Shown here piece by piece: positions 41,413-49,983 of a stretch of 64,000 nt of DNA. Below the pieces are notes generated by a model. That model was not told the origin of the DNA. It saw nothing but the letters and a program-made list of their open reading frames with translations, and did no database searches. The position numbers were made by a program, and so were the translations under genes. How positions within the stretch are numbered: position 1 is the stretch's first letter; the number at the start of each line of letters is the position of its first letter. Location: assembly GCA_035548125.1 (NCBI GenBank), contig DASZTV010000021.1, positions 6,712 to 70,711 on the forward strand. Direction: 5' to 3'. The DNA is from DASZTV01 sp035548125 (lineage in GTDB: Bacteria; Actinomycetota; Actinomycetes; JAFAQI01).

Positions 41413-42537
41413 GTGAGCCGCAGGCCGCGCGCACCCAAACGCCGTACCCCCAACACCCTGGTCGAGGTACTGCGGCTGCTGACCGTCGTCTTCTTCATCG
41501 GGCTGGGCGTCGAGGTCGGCCAGGTCAGCTCGCACCACCTGCACAACATCTCCCTCGGCCCGTTCCGCGGCGCCGGCCTCGGCGTGATCGTCGGATCGGG
41601 TATCGGGTACGTCCTGGGCGGCATCCTCGGCCGCACCGCGGCAAGCACCGCGGACCGCACCGAGGCGGTGCTCCGCGAGGTGACCGCGGACACCCTGCTC
41701 GCCGGAAGCTTCGGCGCACTGGTCGGCGCCCTCATCGCGATGGTCACCTCGTGGCCGCTGTTCTTCATCCCCGGCCTGGCGCTGGCCACCTCGCTGTTCG
41801 GCATCGTCGTCGTGCTCGTGGCGTACGTCGGGTTCCGGGTGGGTGCCTCGAAACGCGACGAGGTGCTGGCTGTCATCGGCTTCCGCACCGGCGTCATGCC
41901 CCGGCGGCCGTCCGCGTCAGCGCTGATCAAGCTGCTCGACACCTCGGTCGCGATCGACGGCCGGATCGTGGACGTGGTTCGGGCCGGCTTCGTCCACGGC
42001 CGGGTGGTGGTGATCCAGCCGGTGCTCGACGAGCTCGACCGGCTGGCGAAGCTTTCCGACCCGACCCGCCGGGCGCGGGGTCGCCGCGGGCTGGAGGTTC
42101 TCGAGACGCTGCGCCGGGAGCCGTTCGTCGACCTCGACGTGATGCCGGATCCGCAACCGGACACCGAAGAGGTCGACCTGAAGCTGGTGCGCACCTGCCT
42201 CGACCTCGACTACGCGTTGCTGACCCTCGACACCAACCTCGCCAAGTCCGCCGCGGTCTCCGGGGTGTCCGTACTCAACCTCCACGCCCTGTCGATCGCG
42301 CTGCGCCCCCCGGTCGTCGTCGGCGAGGACGTCACCGTGCAGGTCACCAAACCGGGACGTGAGGACGGCCAAGGTGTGGGGTACCTCGACGACGGGACGA
42401 TGGTCGTCGTCGAGCGCGGGCGCTCGCTCGTGGGCAAGGATGTGACGGTGCGGGTGAGCAGTGTGGTGCTGACGGCGAACGGGCGGCTGGTGTTCGGTGA
42501 CGTGGCGTCCAGCGCCGCGGCCAAGGCCGGCGCTTGA
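41413..42537 (+). CDS. Membrane-anchored PIN–TRAM protein (YacL-like)
   Basis: 374 residues from a GTG. The N-terminus has four hydrophobic helices (from LRLLTVVFFIGLGVEVG to LFGIVVVLVAYVGF), then a PIN nuclease domain: LLDTSVAIDGRIVDVVRAGF with the first Asp, PVLDELDRLAKL and LTLDTNLAKSAA with the later acidic residues. The C-terminal TRAM domain starts PGREDGQGVGYLDDGTMVVV. Family members are membrane-anchored RNase-like proteins of unclear substrate. It overlaps ispF by 4 bp and lies where ispD is often found. Confidence 0.9.
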   Translation: MSRRPRAPKRRTPNTLVEVLRLLTVVFFIGLGVEVGQVSSHHLHNISLGPFRGAGLGVIVGSGIGYVLGGILGRTAASTADRTEAVLREVTADTLLAGSFGALVGALIAMVTSWPLFFIPGLALATSLFGIVVVLVAYVGFRVGASKRDEVLAVIGFRTGVMPRRPSASALIKLLDTSVAIDGRIVDVVRAGFVHGRVVVIQPVLDELDRLAKLSDPTRRARGRRGLEVLETLRREPFVDLDVMPDPQPDTEEVDLKLVRTCLDLDYALLTLDTNLAKSAAVSGVSVLNLHALSIALRPPVVVGEDVTVQVTKPGREDGQGVGYLDDGTMVVVERGRSLVGKDVTVRVSSVVLTANGRLVFGDVASSAAAKAGA

Positions 42538-43073
42538 GCGCTGAGGACGTCGCGCCCAGCGGATCGCTGGCGGACGCAGTACCGCTCACCGGCGCACTGG
42601 GCGAGGCGCCGCGGATCGGCATCGGCGTCGACGTCCATCCGTTCGCGGACGGACGGGAGCTGGCACTCGCCGGCCTGATCTGGCCGGACGAGACCGGTCT
42701 TGCCGGGCACTCCGACGGCGACGTCGTCGCGCACGCGGCGTGCGACGCGCTGTTCTCCGCCGCGGGCATCGGCGATCTGGGCAGTCAGTTCGGTACCGAC
42801 GACCTGCGGTGGGCGGGAGCCTCGGGCGTCGTACTGCTCTCCGAGACGGCACGCCGGGTGATCGCCGAGGGGTGGACCATCGGCAACGTCGCCGTCCAGC
42901 TGATCGGCGAACGCCCCAAGCTCGCCCCGCGGCGCGCGGAGGCCGAGGCCGCGATGTCCCGCGCGATCGGCGCCCCGGTGTCGGTGTCGGCCACCACCAC
43001 CGACGGGCTCGGGCTGACCGGCCGCGGCGAAGGTCTCGCCGCGATCGCCACCGCGCTGCTGCTCTCGCGCTGA
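42534..43073 (+). CDS. ispF: 2-C-methyl-D-erythritol 2,4-cyclodiphosphate synthase
   Basis: 179 residues from a TTG that overlaps the upstream stop; no ATG/GTG start is nearer. IspF makes the cyclic diphosphate in the MEP isoprenoid pathway. The usual start is around residue 27, IGIGVDVHPFADGRELALAG; the extra 26-residue lead is unlike most IspF proteins. AGHSDGDVVAHAACDALFSA holds the zinc ligands, and TTTDGLGLTGRGEGLAAIA the C-terminal motif. cysS follows 22 bp later. ispD is not seen nearby. Confidence 0.95.
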   Translation: MSAEDVAPSGSLADAVPLTGALGEAPRIGIGVDVHPFADGRELALAGLIWPDETGLAGHSDGDVVAHAACDALFSAAGIGDLGSQFGTDDLRWAGASGVVLLSETARRVIAEGWTIGNVAVQLIGERPKLAPRRAEAEAAMSRAIGAPVSVSATTTDGLGLTGRGEGLAAIATALLLSR

Positions 43074-43095
43074 CGTCCTTCCCTAGTCTTGTCCC

Positions 43096-44472
43096 GTGGC
43101 GCTGCGGCTGTACGACACCCGGACGCGTGGGGTCCGTGACTTCGAGCCGGTCACGCCCGGCGTGGCCACCCTCTATGTCTGCGGCGCGACGGTGCAGTCA
43201 GCGCCCCATCTGGGTCATATCCGCTCCGCCGTGGCGTTCGACGTGCTGCGTCGCTGGCTCGAGGCTTCGGGCTACACCGTGAAGCACGTGCGCAACGTGA
43301 CCGACATCGACGACAAGATCATCGCCAACGCCGCAACGCAGGGCGTCGACTGGTGGGAGCTCGGCACCGCTGTCACATGGCAGTTCGAGGACTCCTACGA
43401 CACGTTGAACTGCCTGCGGCCTTCCGGGGAACCGCGTGCGACCGGACACGTCACCGAGATGATCGAGCTGATCCAACGGATCCTCGATGCCGGGCACGGC
43501 TACGCCGCGGGCGGAGACGTGTACTTCGACGTCCGCTCCCTGCCGTCGTACGGCGAGCTGTCCAACCAGCAACCCGACGCGATGCAGGCGAGCGCCGACG
43601 CCGGTGCGAAGCGCGACCCGCTCGACTTCGCGTTGTGGAAAGGCGCCAAGCCGGGCGAGCCGTCGTGGAACACGCCATGGGGCCCGGGTCGGCCGGGGTG
43701 GCACCTCGAGTGCTCCGCGATGGCGACCAAGTACCTCGGACCGGAGTTCGACATCCACGGGGGCGGGCGCGACCTGCGGTTTCCGCACCACGAGAACGAG
43801 CTGGCGCAGTCCGCGTCGGTCGGTGACGGCTTTGCGCGGTACTGGTTGCACCATGGGATGATCAACACCGGCGGCACCAAGATGAGCAAGTCGCTCGGCA
43901 ACTCCACCTACATCTCCGACATCCTCGAGACCGCGAGTCCGCAGGCGCTGCGCTACTACCTGGTTGCGCCGCACTACCGATCCGACACCGAGTGGGGCCA
44001 GGGCGACCTGGCCGAAGCGGCTGCTGCCTACGGCCGCATCGAGAACTTCCTCACCCGCGCCCGAGAGCGATTCGGTGCACCCGCTGCCGATGCGGTGCTG
44101 CCCGCTGACTTCTCCTCGGCGATGGACGACGACCTGTCGACGCCTGCTGCGGTCGGAGTTATTCACGACACGGTGCGGGCCGGGAACGCTGCGCTCGCGG
44201 ACGGAAACGAAGAGGTTGCTCGTTCGTCGTACGACGCCGTTGCGGCGATGTCGCAGGTCCTGGGCCTTTGGCCGGAGGACTTCGAAGGCGCCGGCGGACA
44301 CTCGGAACTGAAGCGGGTCATCGACCAGACGATGCCCGCCCTGCTGGCGGCCCGGCAGTCGGCACGTGAACGCAAGGACTTCGCAGAGAGCGACCGGATC
44401 CGCGACGCGCTCGCGGCTGCCGGCGTGGTGGTCGAGGACACCGCCGACGGCCCGCGCTGGCGTCTCGGGTAG
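43096..44472 (+). CDS. cysS: Cysteinyl-tRNA synthetase
   Basis: 458 residues from a GTG, the normal length for CysS. LYVCGATVQSAPHLGHIRSA carries the zinc Cys and the HIGH-type motif (HLGH), WHLECSAMATKYLG another zinc Cys, PHHENELAQS the conserved His pair, and INTGGTKMSKSLGN the KMSKS loop. The mycothiol ligase MshC is a close relative, but the length and C-terminal domain (ALLAARQSARERKDFAESDR) are those of CysS. It is in the carD–ispF–cysS–rlmB order common in actinobacteria. Confidence 0.96.
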   Translation: MALRLYDTRTRGVRDFEPVTPGVATLYVCGATVQSAPHLGHIRSAVAFDVLRRWLEASGYTVKHVRNVTDIDDKIIANAATQGVDWWELGTAVTWQFEDSYDTLNCLRPSGEPRATGHVTEMIELIQRILDAGHGYAAGGDVYFDVRSLPSYGELSNQQPDAMQASADAGAKRDPLDFALWKGAKPGEPSWNTPWGPGRPGWHLECSAMATKYLGPEFDIHGGGRDLRFPHHENELAQSASVGDGFARYWLHHGMINTGGTKMSKSLGNSTYISDILETASPQALRYYLVAPHYRSDTEWGQGDLAEAAAAYGRIENFLTRARERFGAPAADAVLPADFSSAMDDDLSTPAAVGVIHDTVRAGNAALADGNEEVARSSYDAVAAMSQVLGLWPEDFEGAGGHSELKRVIDQTMPALLAARQSARERKDFAESDRIRDALAAAGVVVEDTADGPRWRLG

Positions 44473-44483
44473 CGGCCAGGCTG

Positions 44484-45419
44484 ATGGCACCGAAGAAGGG
44501 TCCGCACAAGGGCACCGGCGGGCACGGGCGACGCAAGCTCGAAGGTCGCGGCCCCACGCCCAAGGCCGAGGACCGCACCAAGCATCCGGCCGCTCGTCGA
44601 GCCCGCGCCGCGGCCAAGCGCGCCGCGACGCAGCAGGCGCGCCCGGCGCCGCAACCGCGGCGTCGAGGGGACGGGCGCGGCGCGGATGACGTCGTGGCCG
44701 GCCGCAACGCGGTCGTCGAGGCGCTGCGCGCCGCGGTCCCGGCGACGAAGCTCTACCTCGCCTCCGGCCTCGACCGCGACGCGCGCCTGGTCGAGGCCGC
44801 CAAGCTGGCGTCGGACCACGAGGTCCCGGTGGCCGAAGCGAGCCCGCGCGACCTGGATCGGCTCAGCGGCGGAGCGCCGCACCAAGGCATCGCGCTCGCC
44901 GTCAAGCCGTACGAGTACGAGCACCCTGACGACTTGCTGCGCCGTGTCCTGGAGTCCACTCACCCGGCGCTCGTCGTGGCGCTCGACGGCGTGACGGATC
45001 CGCACAACCTCGGCGCGATCGTGCGCTCGGCGGCAGCCTTCGGGGCGCACGGGGTGGTGCTGCCGGAGCGCCGGTCGGTCGGCGTGACGCCGTCGGCGTG
45101 GAAGGCGAGCGCCGGGGCGCTCGCGCGGGTGCCGGTCGCGCGGGCCACGAACCTGGTCCGCACCCTCACCGCCTACGCCGAGGCCGGTCTGATGGTCGTC
45201 GGCCTCGACGGTCGCGGCGAGATCGATCTCGAGGGCTTGGAGCTCGCGACGGGCCCGCTGGTCCTCGTGGTCGGCGCGGAGGGCCGCGGCTTGTCCCGCC
45301 TGGTGCGGGAACGCTGCGATCTCACGGTACGGATCCCGATGGTCGACGACGTGGAGTCGCTCAACGCGTCCGTTGCGACGGGTGTGGTGCTGGCCGAAGT
45401 GGCCCGCCGGCGTCGCTGA
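44484..45419 (+). CDS. rlmB: 23S rRNA 2'-O-ribose methyltransferase (TrmH/RlmB type)
   Basis: 311 residues from the ATG at 44484. About 70 basic residues (KKGPHKGTGGHGRRKLEGRG) precede the usual RlmB start at DVVAGRNAVVEALRA, a lead found in actinobacterial members. The SpoU knot is clear: LVVALDGVTDPHNLGAIVRS (motif 1), LVLVVGAEGRGLSRLVRERC (motif 2) and VRIPMVDDVESLNASVATGV (motif 3). RlmB methylates G2251 of 23S rRNA. It starts 11 bp after cysS. Confidence 0.93.
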   Translation: MAPKKGPHKGTGGHGRRKLEGRGPTPKAEDRTKHPAARRARAAAKRAATQQARPAPQPRRRGDGRGADDVVAGRNAVVEALRAAVPATKLYLASGLDRDARLVEAAKLASDHEVPVAEASPRDLDRLSGGAPHQGIALAVKPYEYEHPDDLLRRVLESTHPALVVALDGVTDPHNLGAIVRSAAAFGAHGVVLPERRSVGVTPSAWKASAGALARVPVARATNLVRTLTAYAEAGLMVVGLDGRGEIDLEGLELATGPLVLVVGAEGRGLSRLVRERCDLTVRIPMVDDVESLNASVATGVVLAEVARRRR

Positions 45420-45698
45420 CGCGAGAGTCTCGCCGAACGCGAAATCTTGCGGTCCGCTAGGCCGACCGGCCGAGCGCGATTCCGCCAGACGTTGTGAGGA
45501 ACGACGAGATGCGCTTTTCGGCTATGACCGGCGTCACACCGATTTGCCCGGTTTCATCCCGGTTAGCGCTTGGCTAACTGCCCGCAACTCCAAGGTCGCT
45601 CGCTCGTTGTTGTGACGAGGCCCGATGTTCAGCGAACCGTCGCGAACCTACGATGCGTCAGCGGTCGTGCCAGTTTCCCAGTCCGAAAGGCCTGACCT

Positions 45699-46361
45699 AT
45701 GCGTTCTGTGAGGGTTCGCCCTGTTGCGATCTCCCCCCGTCGCGAGGATGACGACGACGCCCTTGTGGCGGCTGCCCGTTCCGGTGACGACGAGGCCCTC
45801 ACCGACCTGCTCACCAAGTACCGAGGCTTCGCGCGCTCGAAGGCGCGTTCGTACTTCCTGGTCGGCGCCGACCACGAGGACATCGTCCAGGAAGGGATGA
45901 TCGGCCTCTACAAGGCGATCCGAGACTTCAACCCGGAGCTGACGTCGAGCTTCCGCGCGTTCGCCGAGCTCTGCGTCACCCGGCAGATCATCACCGCGAT
46001 CAAGACCGCGACCCGGCAGAAGCACGGTCCGCTCAACAACTACGTCTCGTTCTCCCGGCCGGTCGTGGCCGACGAGGAGGGCGATCGCACCCTCGCCGAC
46101 GTACTCCCGATGACGCAAATCTGCGACCCGGCGGACCTGGTGATCTCCGCCGAGCGGATCCGGGCGCTGCAGGCGCACTTCGACGCTGCGTTGTCCGACC
46201 TCGAGGCCGAGGTGCTGCGCCTCTACATCGACGGCAAGAGCTACCACGAGATCGCCGAGGTGCTCGACCGGCACGTGAAGTCGATCGACAACGCGCTGCA
46301 GCGGATCAAGCGCAAGCTCGACAGTCACCTGCGCGAGCGAGAGATCGCCGACGCCTCCTAG
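45699..46361 (+). CDS. sigH: RNA polymerase sigma factor, SigH/Spo0H type
   Basis: 220 residues. The match to Bacillus Spo0H is strong: KYRGFARSKARSYFLVGADH, EDIVQEGMIGLYKAIRDFNP, SSFRAFAELCVTRQIITAIK and TATRQKHGPLNNYVS in regions 1.2–2.4, then region 4 ALSDLEAEVLRLYIDGKSYH, HVKSIDNALQRIKRKL. In Bacillus this factor drives early sporulation genes; in actinobacteria its role is less clear. An upstream gap of 279 bp holds no gene. It ends at a long hairpin shared with the convergent oxidase gene. Confidence 0.93.
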   Translation: MRSVRVRPVAISPRREDDDDALVAAARSGDDEALTDLLTKYRGFARSKARSYFLVGADHEDIVQEGMIGLYKAIRDFNPELTSSFRAFAELCVTRQIITAIKTATRQKHGPLNNYVSFSRPVVADEEGDRTLADVLPMTQICDPADLVISAERIRALQAHFDAALSDLEAEVLRLYIDGKSYHEIAEVLDRHVKSIDNALQRIKRKLDSHLREREIADAS

Positions 46362-46364
46362 TCC

Positions 46365-46423
46365 GTGATCTTGACGAAACGCGCGTTCTGAGGGCGGTTC
46401 AGCGCTCCTTTCGTCAAGATCAC
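46365..46423. repeat. Solo palindrome between convergent genes sigH and BBE-like oxidase
   Basis: A 15-bp perfect inverted repeat (46365–46379 and 46409–46423) around a 29-base loop. The left arm is GTGATCTTGACGAAA. It lies 3 bp after the sigH stop and its right arm overlaps the stop of the opposite gene, so it can end both transcripts. The arm shares GATCTTG with the cassette A palindrome, and the arm-and-loop design is the same. Confidence 0.85.
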
Positions 46424-48021
46424 CGGGTGGTGGGGATGCCCTGGGGCTGGGCGAAGACGTCGGTCGGGTCGTAGGTCTGCTTCGCCTCGATCAGTCGCGG
46501 CAGGTTCGACCCGTAGTACGCCCGTTGCGGATTGGGGAGCGAGGCATCGGCGTAGTTCTGGTACGCCTCCCCGGTGCCGTAGCGGTGAAGCGTCGAGCGC
46601 AGGTCGGCGAGTGAGCGGTGGTTGCGCGCCAGCGGCAGGGTGCCGCCACCGAGCCAGCCGGCGGTGTACTGCGCGTTGAAGAGCGCTCCGCGATGGACGT
46701 ACGCCGTCGCGTCGCTCGCCAGGTCATCGACCTCACCCCCGAGGACGTCGAGCGACACCCCGCCGTTGCGCAGCCGCGGGTCGTGCGCCCGTCGCTCGAC
46801 TGCCGCCACCATCGCGGCGATCCCCGCCGGTGGAATGGGGTCCCGGAAGTAGTCCGAGGCGCCGAGAAAGGCGCTGCGCGGCAGCCGCCCGCCGGGCGTC
46901 TCGTCGCCGATGTGGCACTGCGCGACGGACAGGTCGGCGCAGCCGGCCTCCAGCATCATCGTCGACTCGTAGCCGTCGTCGCGGACCGAGTGCGTGGTGG
47001 GCGCCGCGGGAATGGCGGCAAGCAGCGTGTCGAGCCGGGCGGACAGCGCGCTGCTCGGCCCGACGTGCACCGCGACGACCGACACGTTGGGCCCGGCCGC
47101 CTTGTTGTCGGGAGCCAGGATGTGGCACGCCGACCACAGCTCGCGCGGTGCGGTGACGGCGAACGTCTGCCACGCCTCGACGACGGCGGCCGCGACCGGC
47201 CACGGCCACACCAGGAACGCGTGCGAGAGCGACGGAGTGGGATGGGTCTCGAGGGTGAGGTCGGTGACGACGCCGAAGCTGCCGCCGCCACCGCGCAAGG
47301 CCCAGTAGAGATCGGAGTGACGGTCGGCGTCGGCCACGACCGTCTCACCCTCCGCGGTCACGACGGTCGCCGCCGTGATGCGGTCGCAGGTGAGGCCGTA
47401 GCGGCGGGTGACGACGCCGACGCCGCCACCGAGGGCGAGCCCGGACAACCCCACCGACGGGCAGGAGCCGGCGGGGATCGCGGCGCCATGCGCGGCCAGC
47501 TCTGAGTAGACGTCGACCAGCGCCGCGCCGGCGCCGATCGTGGCAGCTCCGTCACCGACCTCGACGGTGTTGAGGCCGCGGACGTCGATGACCAGCCCCC
47601 GACCGGTGGATGCGCCGACGTAGGAGTGGCCACCGGAGCGGATCGAGAGGGGCAGGCCGAAGCGACGCGCGAAGTCGACGCAGTGGGCGACGTCGTGCGG
47701 ACCCGCGACCGCCGCGACGGCTGCCGGCCGGACATGGTCGAAGCGGGGATCGAAGAGCAGGGAAGCCTCCTCGTATCCCGCTTCGCCCAGCCGCCGCAGC
47801 GCGCCGCTCATCCGCCGAGCCAGCGCGGACCAGTCCGCGTTCGCCGCCGTCGCCGGGGCGCTGGGCTGCCCAGGTGACGGTCGCGGGGTTGGCGTGACCG
47901 GCCTCCGGCTGGGGCGGACGGTCGGGGAAGACCCGTCGCTGCACGCACCGAGCACGCCCGCCGTACCCGCACCCGCCAGCAGTCCGAGCACGTGCCGACG
48001 GCTCAGCCGGGTGCCGGTCAC
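46420..48021 (-). CDS. Exported FAD-linked oxidoreductase of the BBE family
   Basis: 533 residues. The start TRLSRRHVLGLLAGAGTAGV has a twin-arginine motif and the end of the signal is GVLGAC, so it should leave by Tat and be anchored as a lipoprotein. The FAD-binding domain has IRSGGHSYVG with H132 and RRYGLTCDRITAATV with C212, the two residues that hold FAD covalently in the BBE family. The C-terminus has NYADASLPNPQRAYYGSNLP and YDPTDVF. It would oxidise an alcohol or sugar outside the cell. A Pro/Ser/Thr linker covers residues 28–60. Confidence 0.9.
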   Translation of the reverse strand: MTGTRLSRRHVLGLLAGAGTAGVLGACSDGSSPTVRPSRRPVTPTPRPSPGQPSAPATAANADWSALARRMSGALRRLGEAGYEEASLLFDPRFDHVRPAAVAAVAGPHDVAHCVDFARRFGLPLSIRSGGHSYVGASTGRGLVIDVRGLNTVEVGDGAATIGAGAALVDVYSELAAHGAAIPAGSCPSVGLSGLALGGGVGVVTRRYGLTCDRITAATVVTAEGETVVADADRHSDLYWALRGGGGSFGVVTDLTLETHPTPSLSHAFLVWPWPVAAAVVEAWQTFAVTAPRELWSACHILAPDNKAAGPNVSVVAVHVGPSSALSARLDTLLAAIPAAPTTHSVRDDGYESTMMLEAGCADLSVAQCHIGDETPGGRLPRSAFLGASDYFRDPIPPAGIAAMVAAVERRAHDPRLRNGGVSLDVLGGEVDDLASDATAYVHRGALFNAQYTAGWLGGGTLPLARNHRSLADLRSTLHRYGTGEAYQNYADASLPNPQRAYYGSNLPRLIEAKQTYDPTDVFAQPQGIPTTR

Positions 48022-48186
48022 GTCTCATGTGACGTCCGGTGAGCGCGATCGGTTGCCCGGTCGACGTTGTTTCCCGCGGGTCGACGTGTCAGTCCACGAT
48101 GCGAGGGGATCCGATGCCTATCGTCAACACGCAGAACCGCTCATGCCCAGCACGACAGTCGGTCGGCCCGATTGGTTGGAGGGGAC

Positions 48187-48969
48187 ATGGATCAGCGAAA
48201 GCTCTTTGCGGAGTTCCTCGGTACGGCGCTTCTGGTCATCTTTGCGGTCGGAGTCGCGACGCTCTCGTTCGGCTTCGGCGTCACGGGAAGCAGCGTCTCT
48301 GCCGGCGTGATGGCAACGGCGCTGGCCTTCGGCCTCGTCGTCCTCGTACTCGCGTACACGATCGGCCCCATCTCCGGATGCCACGTCAACCCGGCCGTGA
48401 CGTTGGGGTTCCTGATGTCCGGGCGGATGTCGCTCAACGAGGCCATCGGCTACTGGGTCGCACAGTTCGCCGGCGGAATCGGCGGCGCGCTCGCACTGTG
48501 GGGGTTGTTCTCCTCCTCGCCCGCCTATGACCGCGGGACGACGGGGCTGGGCGCCGACGGTTGGGGCAAGCACTCGATCTTGCACATCACCGGAAGTGGC
48601 GCGTTCGGTGCCGAGGTGGTGCTGACGTTCCTGTTCGTGTTGGTGGTGCTCGGCGCGACCAGCCGGTTGGGCTCCCCCGGGTTCGCGGGACTCGCGATCG
48701 GCCTTGCGCTGACCGTTGTCCACCTGCTGGGCATCCCGTTGACCGGTACGTCGGTGAACCCCGCACGCAGTCTCGGCCCTGCGATCGTCGTCGGTCATGA
48801 CGCGCTGTCCCAGCTGTGGCTGTTCATCGTCGCGCCGCTGGTCGGTGCCGCGATCGCCGCCTTCGTCTACCGGTATCTGTTTGCCGAGAGCGGCACGGTG
48901 GCGGCGGCCACGGAGTCGGCTGCCGTCGCGGCGGACCGCGATGTCGGTCCGACCACCGCTACCCCGTAG
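48187..48969 (+). CDS. aqpZ: Aquaporin (MIP family, AqpZ-like)
   Basis: 260 residues from the ATG at 48187. Six membrane helices and the two pore motifs NPAVTLG and NPARSLGPA are present. The selectivity-filter context (SGCHVNPAV, GTSVNPARS) fits water-type aquaporins more than glycerol channels. The last 30 residues are an Ala-rich tail. The tRNA-Thr gene begins 34 bp downstream. It has no coupled partner. Confidence 0.93.
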   Translation: MDQRKLFAEFLGTALLVIFAVGVATLSFGFGVTGSSVSAGVMATALAFGLVVLVLAYTIGPISGCHVNPAVTLGFLMSGRMSLNEAIGYWVAQFAGGIGGALALWGLFSSSPAYDRGTTGLGADGWGKHSILHITGSGAFGAEVVLTFLFVLVVLGATSRLGSPGFAGLAIGLALTVVHLLGIPLTGTSVNPARSLGPAIVVGHDALSQLWLFIVAPLVGAAIAAFVYRYLFAESGTVAAATESAAVAADRDVGPTTATP

Positions 48970-49003
48970 GGACGAGACGACCGCTCGCTAGCCTTGGCGG
49001 GCT

Positions 49004-49075
49004 GCCCCGTTAGCTCAGTGGTAGAGCACTCGCCTTGTAAGCGAGCGGTCGTCCGTTCAATCCGGACACGGGGCT
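49004..49075 (+). tRNA. tRNA-Thr (anticodon TGT)
   Basis: 72 nt without CCA. All stems pair: acceptor GCCCCGT with ACGGGGC, D-arm GCTC/GAGC, anticodon stem CTCGC/GCGAG with loop CTTGTAA giving TGT, T-arm GTCCG/CGGAC with TTCAATC loop. The discriminator base is T. Its 3' half is copied imperfectly at 49780–49805. Confidence 0.96.
49043..49068 (+). repeat. Direct repeat, tRNA-Thr 3' part (copy 1)
   Basis: Positions 49043–49068 (anticodon-stem end through the T-arm) match 49780–49805 in 24 of 26 bases. This is the part of a tRNA that integrases commonly use as an attachment site. Confidence 0.75.
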
Positions 49076-49119
49076 CGACTCGGCCGACGCCAGTACATCT
49101 GGCTGACAGGGAGATCCGC

Positions 49120-49770
49120 ATGAGGATCGGGCTTCTCGCGGTGGCACTTGCCGCAGCCGCATCACTTTTGGCTTGTTCGCACTCGTCGAGCGGCGATCGG
49201 GCGCTGAGCGTGTCTCCGGCTGGGAGTTCTCCGGTCCCATCGCCGGTTTCGACTACCGGGGCCCCCTCTGCGGAGGAGTTGAAATCCGCCGCGCTGAGCG
49301 TGTCTGACATGCCGACCGGCTGGGCGGCCGCAACTGAATCCGACGACGATACGGTCACGGGCTTCTGCAACCGACCGGTTCCGGATGAGGGCCTTTCGAA
49401 AGCCCAGGCCGGCTTCCAGAAGTCCGATCTTGGTCCAATTGCGGAAGAGGCTCTTCGTGGATACGCCTCGGCAGACGCGGTCTCCGAGGTCCTGAAGCAG
49501 ATCCGTGACGATGCCTCAAGTTGCACATCAATGATCGACAAGGGCGACCAGGTGCACATCGCCGCCCTGTCGTTCCCGACGGTTGGCGACGCCACGTTTG
49601 CTGTGCAGCTCAGCGGTGAGGGCGCCACCTTCGACGAGGCGTTCATTCAGGTAGGTAACGTTCTTGTGCAGGTGGGTGAGGGTGGGTTGGATGTGGATCC
49701 CGACCTCGCAGTTCGGTTTGCGCGTCGCTCCGTGGAGCTCGTCCGCGCGGCCTCTTCAAGCTGGCGATAG
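49120..49770 (+). CDS. Secreted lipoprotein beside the tRNA gene
   Basis: 216 residues from the ATG at 49120. The signal IGLLAVALAAAASLLACSHS has a LLAC lipobox, so it is a lipoprotein. The mature part starts with a Ser/Pro/Gly linker, then a small domain with two cysteines (VTGFCNRPVPDEG and DDASSCTSMIDKG). I see no known domain; it has the size of PknH-type sensor-like extracellular domains. Base composition is visibly lower in GC than the flanks. It lies between the tRNA and the copied tRNA tail. Confidence 0.75.
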   Translation: MRIGLLAVALAAAASLLACSHSSSGDRALSVSPAGSSPVPSPVSTTGAPSAEELKSAALSVSDMPTGWAAATESDDDTVTGFCNRPVPDEGLSKAQAGFQKSDLGPIAEEALRGYASADAVSEVLKQIRDDASSCTSMIDKGDQVHIAALSFPTVGDATFAVQLSGEGATFDEAFIQVGNVLVQVGEGGLDVDPDLAVRFARRSVELVRAASSSWR

Positions 49771-49779
49771 TTCCCAGCA

Positions 49780-49805
49780 GAGCGGTCGTCCGTTCAGTCC
49801 GGATA
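49780..49805 (+). repeat. Direct repeat, degenerate copy of the tRNA-Thr 3' part (copy 2)
   Basis: Matches 49043–49068 in 24 of 26 bases but is not part of a full tRNA: the partner arms are missing. It lies 10 bp after the lipoprotein stop, so the two copies flank the lower-GC lipoprotein gene. The following 178 bp to the next gene hold no other feature that I can name. Confidence 0.7.
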
Positions 49806-49983
49806 GTCCGTCTCGCACCGCGCATCCAAAGGGACACACGCAGCAGGTCGGCCGGTTCGCTTCAACCCGTGCGCCTGTCGCGGGGCAGGGATTCAAATGC
49901 CGACGGACTGCGGGTGCCTTGGCGACGATCCTGAGGTTCACTGTCGGGTGGAGACCGCCCGGATTGGCTAAGGGGGCTTGAAC

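Noticed and set aside
45420..45698. A gene in the gap before sigH
   Set aside because: No frame with plausible codon usage or start; probably a long leader or promoter region. I could not name a motif in it.
49780..49815. Possible second tRNA gene
   Set aside because: Only the 3' half of a tRNA is present; no acceptor or D-arm partner upstream. Kept as a repeat.
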